A stretch of DNA of 64,000 nucleotides from Schistocephalus solidus. Taxonomy: Eukaryota; Platyhelminthes; Cestoda; Diphyllobothriidea; Diphyllobothriidae. The translations under genes and the position numbers were made by a program. This document shows positions 50,901-62,130 of this stretch, one piece after another (the stretch's first letter is position 1; the number at the start of each line of letters is the position of its first letter). The notes beneath the pieces were generated by a model that worked only from the letters and a program-made list of their open reading frames with translations, was not told the DNA's origin and searched no databases. Where the stretch lies: the NCBI GenBank assembly GCA_017591395.1, contig WEDG01011713.1:1-64000 (forward strand). The letters run 5' to 3'.

Positions 50901-53639
50901 TGTAGTATCAAGACTTCACCTGAAAATGTGCATCAAATTAGATTAATTGAAGTACGTGTCCGAGCATTTGGAAATTTATTGCATACAAAGTGCTTAGACA
51001 AACCCAAATACATTCACCGCAAAATAAAGACATATTTTTCTGATGCAAATTCAGCACATATTTAAATGGCGGTCTGCAGGTGGTCATTGAGGCTATAACT
51101 ACACCAATGAGTAGTATTTGAAAACAATTAAGTTCAAAGTACCCTAGAAACTCTTTTAGAAAACTTAGTTTTATCCTACTGAGTCATATAAAAAGAATGC
51201 AAACATGAGCCAGCTTTCCGAACATTCTCAGTAATATTGGAAGCGGCGTCATCCTATGTCTGCCTGGCGGTCATTCTGTCGGGTATGTAAGCAAAACGTA
51301 AGTTGCAAGGCCTTTTTTAAAATAAATTTTCGTACTGTTTACATCTCTATTGTTTCGTAATCAACACTGTGCAAATGGACCTTACGTCTTTCTCGTTCGC
51401 TTTACACATTCGCGTTTTCAGCATTTCTTGTTTTGAGGTTCATTTTTCAAGCTTAATCGATAGAAGTGCAATATTGTTGAATTATTTGAAAACTTGATAA
51501 TCCACACTGGCTTTTTTTCTGGTAAATGCCTAATTTTGTGGCCTCTGTTCACATCGAAATATTTATATGTATATAATTTAAACTATTTAATTTTTTAGTA
51601 GTGGGTTTTAGACCATTTTAATATATGAACTAGAAGAAACGTATCTGTATACAGTATTCTTTCAAAATTTTGGGGATAAACATCTAGCCTTTATACCTGC
51701 AAGCAAATGGTCATAGATAATTCATGCTTAAACACAGTTTCAGTTTACATCAATTAAGTTTCGTTTGCGACTTTTAGTTATTGTGTCTCTTTGCAGGTAT
51801 TTTTACCATGGTGGATGGAGGATGTGGAATACAAATGTTTGAACACATTCTTTTAACAAATCCTAACTTTCTCATTGAATTGTGGAACATGGCAAGTTAT
51901 CTTATGTACTGTTAAATTTAAGAGGCCTTCGTCAAGTTTTTCACATTTCGATCAATCAAGTGAGTTAATCATAAGGTTGGTAAAAGTTCCCAAACATACT
52001 GTTTTTGCATTGCTTGAAAGTCCTTCGAATTTTCATGTAAATCCTTTTGCTTATATCGTTGCCATAATTTCGAAGTTTTCATTTTTAAAAAGAAAGGTAA
52101 GTAACATAAATATTATAACAAGTGCGCTGTAGTTTTGCGTACATTTAAGCTAGAAATAAAGTCAGCTAACTTATCCACAAAACAATAAGTGAACATTTAT
52201 TCTTGATTGGCACAAAGATGAATTACTTAGAAACAAACATAATCTATCAGTCGGATTCTATAAAAAACAATTCAAAGCTATTTCTGTTAAACATACTTTG
52301 CTGATGAAAGCTAAACTTAAAAGTTCTAATAAAACTCAAAGCATTTCAGAGCTGATTTCCAAATACTTCGAAGTGACTTTGGAAAGTTTCTGCGGATTAT
52401 TTCTGTGAGAATTATTCAAGCTGTCCATTCAAATTTATGAATAAATGCCAGGATATTTTCCCTTCAACCTGAGATGCTAATAATCACACTCTATGTTAAC
52501 TCAAATAATAGTTGGAAACATACAGAGCGTTTTTGTTCAGAATTGTTTATGCAGTACAATTTGAAACTGTTCGTTATCAATGAACACAAACAAAGCATAC
52601 AAGGTGGCCCCTATTTGTTGTTTTATTGAATCTTTTCTCTAGGATTTTATCGGATATGTGACAAATCAAATGTTTCGCTCTTGGTAAATGATTGGTGAAA
52701 TTACGTGTTGTTGTGACTGAAGGCTAAGAGGGTGAGTAAAGCACCTATTGCTGTTTCAGTTGGTGCCCCATGCAGATCACGCGAATACAGTGGTCGTTAA
52801 AATGAATAGCAGAAATGTAGGACTCTGCTTCTACTAGAAAAAAAGATATGCATGCGTGAAGGGAGCTTTAAATGAAAACAGTTTTCATATGGAATCGGGG
52901 GGATTTTTCTCGTGTCATTTGGATGACCAGTGGGAAGTGCAGCGCTGTGGGCAGCTGCAGGTTCGGGACGGGGAATGCTGACATTGAGCGGGAGACAACA
53001 ATACGAAATGCGGCGATGATAATAGCGGGTACGGGGTCAGGTTTTGATAATGGAAGTTGGCACCGTCCTCTTCACTGCTAATCGATCACTCTAATTTCAT
53101 CCTGCACTTACGTCAAAAAAGAATATTCACTCCACTTAAACAACCAGTTTAGCTCATTTTGCGTTAAAATGAACCTTCTCACCACAGAAGCCTGTCAATT
53201 ACTGAAATACGTTAATTTTTAAATTAACGTAAAGGTTTAACTTATACCTTGATAAAGGAACTCACACGAAGAAAATGTGGAAGACTGATAGGAGAGAGGT
53301 TCTTATATCAAGCATATGAACAACGCGTGACGAATTTGTTGTGAAATATTCGACCTCCAAAGGGTTAGCCTTTAACTGAATATCTGTCTACTAAATGCCC
53401 GCATGGCTCCTGGGCATGAAGAATTCGTTTATTTTGTGCAACACTTTCATCCTTAAAAATCCACACCAGACATACGTGGGAAATAAAATTTTTTCTGACC
53501 GCCTCTAAGTTAGCAGCAGCTAGAGATCCCCGAATCCCTTAACGGCTGAGTCGAGGTTGACAAAAACTCACTTACGATTCTTCATCAACATGCCATTAAA
53601 AATAGTATAAGGATATATCAAGGCATGCTAAAGTCCATC
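44941..53639. other. Long AT-rich stretch without a recognised gene
   Basis: No exon or element assigned. Notable unassigned spots: a 132-codon minus-strand frame (45911-45513), a GC-richer block at 46,020-46,740 with long plus-strand frames (see findings), and a GC-rich island at 52,890-53,085. Nothing convincing elsewhere. Confidence 0.5.
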
Positions 53640-54110
53640 TCAAGCGCAATCGTAGCTCAACGGTCATCCAGTGCATTTCAACCAAGCATTCCCAGAAAAA
53701 CCCCAAAATAATGTGTCAGCGAATACTTTCGACGGCAGAGGCAGTGACCATACGGTTGACCAAACCAAATTTATGTTTGAAATAAGTTTTGGGGTGGATC
53801 TAAAAAAACTGAGTATCTGCGTTCACACATCCTTCCATGTCGCGGCACAGCGATGAAAGCCGTAACATTGCTAATGTTCGTACACCTGTAACCTCCCTTC
53901 TCAATCCCCGGCCCCGGACTAGACTATAACGCCTAACCTCTGAATGCTCTCAACAATCTTCCCTATAATTAGTACTCTTTGGATGTTTAAACTTTTGTTG
54001 CTCTTCCCACTTTTGCATCATTGTAAAAGACTCATGATATGTAATCGAAAGCGTAAGTTCACTAAACTCCACATCTTATACGGCTGAGTCATTTTCCTTA
54101 TGTCGTTTAT
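53640..54110 (+). mobile_element. Penelope-like element 3' end (GIY-YIG C-terminus and 3' UTR)
   Basis: The frame from about 53650 reads NGHPVHFNQAFPEKPQNNV and, further on, KKLSICVHTSFHVAAQR, ending in TGA near 53856. The copy at 59.1-59.4 kb, read on the minus strand, gives DSGHRVDVNQTF and NKLSICVQTSCNVTSQC, so the two are the same element. The downstream DNA also matches between them (GGATGTTTAAAC.TTTGTTGC, and TAATCGAAAGCGTAAGTTCA here). Only the distal nuclease half and the tail remain. Confidence 0.75.
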
Positions 54111-54205
54111 CTGGTTAAAACGTCGTTTAATACATTTGAAAACGTTTGATATTTATTTAAAAATAATTGAAGTGAGACAAATGCATTGAAAAATTGTGCT
54201 AATTG

Positions 54206-54290
54206 ACTACCGAGAGCCGAAATTGAACCCAGGCAATTTAACCGTGAGGTTATCGTCATCCTCAGTAGACCACTGACGCGCGGCATCCTA
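54206..54290 (-). repeat. tRNA-like repeat fragment, third type
   Basis: On the minus strand it has GCGCGTCAGTGGTCTACTG (A-box-like), a TGAGG...CCTCA hairpin, and GGGTTCAATTTC (a B-box with two mismatches). The stems are imperfect and the anticodon loop is too long, so it is more likely a tRNA-derived SINE head than a gene. Confidence 0.35.
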
Positions 54291-57200
54291 GCTTTCAAGT
54301 CGAAAATTAAATGCCAAAGTGATGCGTGTCCCGACTTTGAAACAGGGAGCTTGCAAGCAGTAAGCTGCCGTCCATTGCACTTTTATTCACTGTTTCCAAG
54401 CTACAGGCTGTATACATTCTGTGTCATAAAAAATCGCAATTTTTCCTATGATGTGGATAAGAGATGGCATGGATGTCCTAAATAGTAACAATGGATTTTT
54501 GTCCTGTTTTATACATTGATGAAAAGGATGTACTACGAATGGGCAGTTAAAGGTCTTTACAAATCTCATACTTAGAAATCTTTAAAAATCAAAAGAAACT
54601 TTTTATTTAAAGATAACATTTGAAAGATGTAAATTTTCTTTTAAAAAGATTGCAAAAAAAGTGTTTTTGTGCGTCTTTTCTAAAATATATATTCTAAGAT
54701 ATAAGAGCATTGAAAATCAATGAAAGATTGCATGCTAGATAGGCACATATTTTTACAGAGTTAAATGTTTTGTGGATTTTTAGAAAGAAGCTGTTCCAAA
54801 TTCAGCATTATTACGTGTCTGTGATTTCTTTCCATTAGGCTGCATGATAGTTAATATGAAAACCGTAATTAAGTAATTTTTTACTTCAGACACATTTTAC
54901 AATTTTGGTTGACATTCCATGAGATAGCAAATCTTTTCTAACAATGTCAATTTAATTATCGTTATCGAACTAAGTTAACAAAACAATTGATAACTGAACT
55001 GGAAGCTAAATATGGAACCTTACAAAATATATTTTATCAAAAGGGGACACCAGCATGCAAAGTTATATAACAAAACTTTGCAAAATGCTATTCAACTTCC
55101 TTTGTCCACATATGTTTAAGAAGAATAACAACTTAAAATCATATTAAATGTCAAGCACTTTATTTTATTTTATAAAAGTGACTCATAGACTTTGATGTTG
55201 ACGATCGCAAGAGTGATTTCATTCAGAGACATACATGCAGAAAACTTTGAAAAAGCTATTTCTTTGTATTTTGAAGACGACTAAGTCTAAAAAACGGAAA
55301 GCTGGAGTTGTGTTTGATGTCAATTTATTTTCAAGTTTTGTTTGTCTATCTGATTATGGATTTTTTTTTAAGGTTCACATTTTTCTCTTTTTTTGTCAAA
55401 ATAACGTTTTAAGCAGACACGCGACCGCAATGTTAGTATGCATCCTTAGGTGACAATTTTAAAAGAGCATTTCATAACTATCTCTTGAAATCAACCTGAT
55501 TTTAATTTCTGAATAGCAGGATATAAGTGACACATTTAGTGCGAAGGATATAGTAATGGTTTAGCAGGCTGTATGCTTTAAGTATAAGGATTTTGTATAG
55601 AAGCATTTAAAGGGTTCAAGACATTTTACTTTCTCTTTTCAGTCTCTGATTAACTTGTAATATGATCTTCTTGAATTGCGTAAGTATATTTTTGCAAAAT
55701 CAATCAATGCACAAAAAGTACATTATATTTTGGTTAACATCTTGTCCCTTTGTTAGTTGTGTTTTCAAACTTTACCAAGGTTTTGACACCGTTTAGTTAG
55801 AAACTTTTTGGCAACGACCAAAATATTTCCTTTTGTCCATATTTTGCTGTGCTTGTAGTGCTTCTGTACATCTAATTAAATCAAAACGTATCAAATGAGT
55901 TCAGAATGACACTAAAATATAATATGCAAGATGTTTTTTTGCTAAACAAACTTCTTGCTAAGACTTTGATTGCGTTCCATTCTATTTTTTAAATTTATAA
56001 TTTTCAATATTTCCGCATAATTTGCTTATAAGAACGTGTAAAAAATCCAACTTGGTTAATCACAGGCATTCATTTGACGCCCTTGTGTTGATTACCTCGA
56101 GTCCATATCATGGTGAAATATGTACATTCTTATAGCTAAAGTTTCCGTATTTGACAAAACCTGAAGAACCCGTGGAAATCTTCTGACTTATATGTGTGCC
56201 GAGGACGCGTACATATCAACTAGGATCAGAATTGGCAAATACCTGTTATGCAGTTTGAATTGGACGCATAATTTTCGATTTTGTGACGTGTTACGGGAAT
56301 CTGGCATAAGTTATCAAAGAAGTGCTAACTATCGGGTTATGCATCATGTTTAAAGGGAGAATTTTAAAAGAAGAGCATTCCTTTTCTTTATGAACGCAAA
56401 AAGGTATTAGTAGCTAATAACTCAGATTTCATTCTCGCAGGTTAAACGTGATGCAAAACGACTCTGCATTAATTTTTTACCCATGGTGTTCCTAAATGTG
56501 ATTTTCGGAACATGGTTACAAGTATCTTGTTAAGTTAAAATACGAAAATTCGCTCTTAAATAACAATAATATTAAGCATCTTAGTTGGAATGACAGTGAC
56601 GTTTAGGCGTCCTTAATGAAATAGAACCGTAAAGTACAGAAATGTTCATACAAACGTTCGTGAAACCGTAATGCTTGCGAACTTAAATGGAAAATAAATA
56701 ATGCTTCTGAAGGTCACTATTTGTCATAATTGCACCAAAGTCTGTAGCAAACATGAACAGTGTTAAGCTGAAATAATCGTTTTGACAACAATAGTTAACG
56801 TAGTTTCATGGTAAATTTTATCTTATTTTGAAAGCCAATAAACTACATTTGAAATTTGTCACGGAAAGCCTTGGGCAAAGATTTTGAAAGCCATTGTGTC
56901 GAATGTTTTGTTTCTCTTATTATATGCCCCGTTCTTATATAAGCTTTTAAACGTCAAAGGCTTAGCAGTGTCACTTTTTTGCGCAACGGTGGATATTTTG
57001 TAGTCTGTACACAAACACAGAATACTCATAATCAGATAACAACTTGCTTGATTACTAATATAATCCCATACTTTACCTTTCCCGTAATCCGGAACTTTAT
57101 GTACGTGGAAATTTCACTAAAAGACTGCTTTCAAAGTTAATTCTACTGCATGCCCTTATTAATCTGGTTCGTTCAATTTAAAGTTGATTTGTACGCTATT

Positions 57201-58919
57201 CTAACATTTTCAATATTTCTTAATACCATATGGTTAATTTGTAAAATTAAATAAGCCTTATATTAAGAAAAACCATTGCGTTACCGCAGTTTAAATTTCG
57301 TGAAACCGCGTAGTCTGGTTTTGCGGTACAGAGATTAGCTTATGAGCTCCATGAAAACATATGGCATTAAAAAAACGACTCTACGTTTTGACGAAAGAAA
57401 AGATTACTCCAGATAAGACTCATGTGTACCCAATGTTGACCTGCTCTTACTGTTCGGATCAATTGAGTTGCGTCAAATATGAAAAATAAGATGAAGTTGG
57501 GATTGATATTGGAGATATCGTTTTTGTAACTGCCATAATTTATACATTTTTTGAAAGTAAACCCCAGTATTTAATCGATATAGTTCTGAACGGTTTGCAA
57601 AAAAGCAAATAATTCTGAAAACAATACATAAGATTTTGTTTTCTTAAGATGGTAGATTTGAACTCCATAAGGCATTATTAACGCAAACGGACGATCAAGT
57701 GTTTCACTTTCTCGTTATTTGCAGGATAATGCATCCATTCTACAAGGTTACCCTAAAGAGAACCCCAAAACTGTGACTTGTTGTTATAACCATTATTGCC
57801 GTAGTGTTTGTAATTTCTAATAAAGAATGTAGGATTCATTAAGCTAACTATTTTATTTAATCAATGAACACTCTAAGGTTAATCTATGTTTGTCTATTAG
57901 GCGAGATTAGCCTCACGATGACGAGAAAACCATTTTAAAAATTGAAGAAGTTTTTCCTGTTTGATTTAGAAATTTTGATAGCAATGCTTTAAAAATATAT
58001 ACAGTAGCTAACGTTTAAAATTTTATTTATTGGTATCAGCACTAACTCGGATACAGAAAGGAAGTAATGCGAAGTATTTCTGAGATTGAAAACTGCACAA
58101 AGTCATACATTTTGCACTTAATAATGTTAGCTCCTCAATCGTTAATCAACAGATTTTGAAAATTCAGAAAGCAGTTAAATTGTTTGAATTTATGTGAAAA
58201 CGAAGTATTTTTCAATTTTAATTATACTAAACTTTTACGGGAATTGCTTAACATTCGAAAAGAACTCACAAATCCTTGAAGTTTATCCTGGTGCAGAACT
58301 GTGCATGTCTATTTTTAGAGACATTTTGGGACTCAGCCACGGCCACTTCTTGCTTCGTACCCTTCTGTCATCGATGATTTCGGTTTGCATGTATTGGCTT
58401 ACTTGACACACAGCAGTGTTTTGCGCAATAGCCAATGGTAGTGTAAGCCATCCAAGATCCATCTTTTGTTTGTCAGAAAGGAAATACAAGTCAAAATAAC
58501 AAAACTTTGTTCATATGTGCAACATGCTTCCGGATTAGGTGTTGAGTCAGCTATCGTCAGACTGAATGACGCAGACAATTTCATTTACCCAAAAATGTTG
58601 GATTGTAGTTTTTGTTGCATAATACTGCCTGTGTTCAACTCGATAGCCTAAATGTGACGGATGCATAAACAGAGCGTATGTTCGTGTTTAAAAGAGTGAT
58701 TTGGTTGGCTCTGTCCATTATCTTTTAGTTGTCTCGCTATCACGCATATAGGCTAAAAACGCCATCGGTAATATTTACCTCAATTCGTTTAATATAGAAG
58801 CTGGGTGTCAGGAATGAAATCCCATCCATTAATCATGTATTGACGGACGTATTTTAATAGGTTTTATATGTCAGAAAGTGATTTCAGATGCATGTACAAT
58901 GTAACTGATATCTGGTAAT
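54291..58919. other. AT-rich stretch without a recognised gene
   Basis: No family recognised. Around 58,250-58,650 both strands are open over moderately GC-richer sequence (for example a minus-strand frame at 58489-58283), without recognisable motifs. Confidence 0.5.
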
Positions 58920-59472
58920 TTTAACATTTAAGGAAGTTGAGTTTGGTAAACGTAGGCGTTCGATTATTCATCATCAGGCCTTTAAAATAAAAAAAGGAAG
59001 GGATGGGCAACAACAGTTTAAACATCCAATAAACACTTAGTATGGGAGAGACGACTGAAGGCGTTCAGAGATCAGGGGCTATAGTCGGGGAGTAGAGGGG
59101 GGAGAGTAAAGGTGTACAAAAACTTATCAATTTTACTGCTTCAACACTGTGACGTGACGTTGCAGGAAGTTTGAACACAGATGCTCAGTTTGTTCTCGGC
59201 CAATCCAGCCGAAGAGCGATTAAAAACGCTTTTTTTGCGAACTAAATTTTGTTTGGTTAACGGCATGGCCACTGCCTCTGCCATCACAAGTAATCGCTGA
59301 CGCAGTAAGTTGGGATGTTTCGTTGGCCCTTTAAAGGTTACTCAGAATGTTTGGTTAACGTCTACTCGGTGACCGCTGTCAAACATATGAACCACAATTG
59401 CGCTAGAGGTTAATTTAACCATGCCTTGATTCAGCCAGGCAGAAAAGTGTTTTTCGCATCCTCTTGCGATCG
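58920..59472 (-). mobile_element. Penelope-like element 3' end on the minus strand, cut by the tRNA-repeat array
   Basis: On the minus strand: EKHFSAWLNQGMVKL, SSAIVVHMFDSGHRVDVNQT, TKHPNLLRQRLLVMAEAVAM, then NKLSICVQTSCNVTSQC and a stop near 59150. This is the part of the GIY-YIG domain after the RIKEH helix, equivalent to HLPAWLGKGEFKSINSAILA in the 24.3 kb copy. The catalytic GIY-YIG half would lie above 59472, but there the sequence is the tRNA-headed repeat instead. The 3' UTR runs to about 58920 and matches 53860-54110. Confidence 0.8.
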
Positions 59473-59868
59473 GGAATATGCTGATAGTGTATGGCTCACC
59501 GATCTGCTTAGGGAACATGCATGTTCTGTTGTGCCCTGGAGCTCAGACGAAATGATGCTCGCTACGATGGACGCATATAATGTAGACCAAAAAGACAAGG
59601 GTGACCAGAATGGCCATTTCTGGTTTATGAGCCATTATCAGCCAGTCATACCCATGCCCATGTGTTGACCACTTGGAATACGAATTCGCGAACTTTGGTA
59701 ATTGAGTAGAACGCTCTACCATTAAGCCCTGGGCTCGTTGGTTTGTCAGTTGCGATCGGGAATATGATGACAGGGTGTGGCTCACCGATCGGTTTGATAA
59801 ACGTGTATGTTCCATTGTGCTCTGGAGTTCAAATAATTACCCTTACGTCAAGTCACTACGTGACCTTG
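59457..59868 (-). repeat. tRNA-headed 303-bp repeat array, minus-oriented part
   Basis: The minus-strand head at 59738-59664 (GGGCTTAATGGTAGAGCG, box-B position GCGAATTCGTATTCC) is followed by the family tail down to about 59460. The 3' part of a preceding unit occupies 59745-59868. It lies in the same orientation as the PLE fragment below it and opposite to the array above it. Confidence 0.8.
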
Positions 59869-62130
59869 TGCGAGGGCTCAAGTCTGAACTCCAAGGCACA
59901 ACGGAACATACATTTCCTCTAGCAAATCGGTGACCCACAAACTATCAGCTTCTTCATGATCGCAACTGAGAAATCAACGAGAACGTAGCTCAATTGTATA
60001 GCGTTATTCTCAATAACCGAAGAACGCAAGTTTAAATTGTAGGCATTTTACTCTTGTTGAGATACGAACTATCATCATACTCCCGATCACAACCAAATAT
60101 TAACGAGCCCGTGGCTCAATGGTAGTGTGTTCGACTTTTGTTTACAAAACGTCACGAGTTATATGCCAGAGGGTTCCACGCATAGGATTGCGTTTGACTG
60201 GCTGATGACGCCTAATAAGCCCGCAATGGACATTCTGTTCTCCCCTGTCTTTTACGGTTCCACCTTTACAACAAATGCTACACGTCACTATGCCTCATCC
60301 TTCGAAGGTTCTAGTCTGAGCTCCAGAGCACAAAAGAACATACATTTTCCTTAAGCATATCGGGGGTCCACACACTATCATAATATTTCCAATCGCAACC
60401 GACAAAAAACAAGCCCGTAGCTTAATGTTAGAGCGTTCGACTCACATACCAAAGGTCGTGGATTTGAATCCTAGGTGGTCCACACTGCAGATTGGATATG
60501 ACTGGCTGACGACGGCTAATAAGACAGCAATGGCCATTTCGGTCTCCCTTGTCTTTGTCGGTTCCCCCTAAACAACAAATTCTACATGTCACTATGCAAC
60601 CGCCTGCGAGGGCTCTAGTCTTAGCTTCAGGGCACAACGGAACACACATGTTCCTTCAGCAGATCGGTAAACCACACACTATCTTCATACTCCCGATCGC
60701 AACCTACAAAAAAAGGCTGTGGCTCAACAATAGAGAATTCGACTTTATTTTAAAAGGAAGCGGGTACTTCTCCCAGGAGGTAAATGTTTGGGTTTGGTTA
60801 TAACTGGCTGATGACGGATAATATGCTAGAAATGGCAGCTCCGGTCTCCTTTGTCTTTTTAGGTTGCACTTAACAGTATATGCTACATGTCGTCATGCGA
60901 CCGTGAGTGAGGGCTATAGTCTGAGCTCCAGGGCACAACGGAACATACATATTCCATAAGCAAATCAGTGCGCCACACTATTATCATATTCATGATCGTA
61001 ACCAGCAAAACAGCGAGCCCGTGGCTCAATGGTAGAGCGTTCGACTCAAATACCAAAGTTCGCGGGTTCGAATCCCAGGTGTGCCACACTTGGGATAGGG
61101 TATGACTGGCTGTGAGTACTCTAGTCTGAGTTCCAGGGCAAAACGGAACAAACATGTTCCTTAAGCAGATCGGTGAGCCACGCAATATCATCATATTTCC
61201 GATCGCAACCGACAAAGCAACGAGCCCGTGGCTTAATGGAAGAGCGTTCAATACCAAATAACCAATGTTGTGGGTTGAATTCCCAGGTGGTCCACACTAC
61301 GGATTGGTTATAACTAGCTTAAAGCAGATTATTAGCCAGAAATGGTCATTATGTTCACCCATGACTTTGTCGGTTCCAACTTTAACAACATACTTCACGT
61401 AGCTATGCTTCCGCCTGCGAAGGTTCTTGTCTGAGAACCGGGGCACAACGGCACATATATTTTCCTCTAGCAGATGGGTGAGCCACACACTTTAATCATG
61501 TTCCCGATCACAACCGAAAAAACAATAAGCCCGTGCCTCAATGGAAGTGCGTTCGATTATTTTACAAATGTCACGAGTTAAATCCCAGGTGATCCACACT
61601 TGGAATTCGGTTAGATTGGCTGATGACGTCTAATAATTTCGCAATTGACATTTTGTTCTTCCTGTCTTTTACGGTTTTCAACTCAAAAACATATGCTACA
61701 CGTCGCTTTGCGTCATCCTTCGAAGGTTCTTGTATGAGCTCCAGCGCACAAACGAACATATATTTTATTTAAGCATATAGAGAAGCCACACACTTTCATC
61801 ATATTCTCGATTGCAATCGACAAAAGAGCCAGCCCATGACTCAATAGTAGAGTGCTCGACTCAATTACTAAAGGTCGTGGGAATTAAATCCCAGGTGGTC
61901 CACACTTAAGATTGGGTTTTACTGGCTAATGACGGCTAATAAGCCAGAAATGGCCATTCCAGTCTCCCTTCCCTTTGTCGGTTCTACACCTGAACAACAT
62001 ATGCTACACGTCGTTATGCGATGGCCTGCGAAGGCTTTTGTTTGAGCTGCAGGGCACAACAGAACATACATGTTCTCTAAGCAGATAGGTAAGCCACAAA
62101 CTATCATCATATTCCTGATCACAGGCAGTA
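59869..62130 (+). repeat. tRNA-headed repeat array, plus-oriented, eight heads
   Basis: tRNA-like heads start near 59980, 60104, 60411, 60714, 61014, 61220, 61525 and 61830. Most spacings are 300-307 bp; two shortened units have spacings of about 124 and 206 bp. The best head (61014-61088) has GAGCCCGTGGCTCAATGGTA (D-stem GCTC/GAGC) and B-box GGGTTCGAATCCC. Tails repeat TATGACTGGCTGATGACGGC-like, TGGCCATTCC.GTCTCCCTTG, GAGCTCCAGGGCACAACGGA and CCGATCGCAACCGACAAA blocks. Units are mutually diverged, so the array is old. Heads vary most in the anticodon region and B-box, so pol III function has probably been lost in most units. Confidence 0.88.
61014..61088 (+). ncRNA. Best-preserved tRNA-like head of the array (tRNA pseudogene-like)
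   Basis: Contains an A-box TGGCTCAATGGTAGAGC and a B-box GGTTCGAATCC with correct order and roughly normal spacing. The D arm pairs (GCTC with GAGC) and the T arm has a canonical TTCGAAT loop. The anticodon arm only forms CGAC...GTTCG-like weak pairing with a loop longer than seven, and the 5' GAGCCCG does not pair with the 3' end. It is thus a pol III promoter-bearing repeat head and not a confident tRNA gene. Confidence 0.5.
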
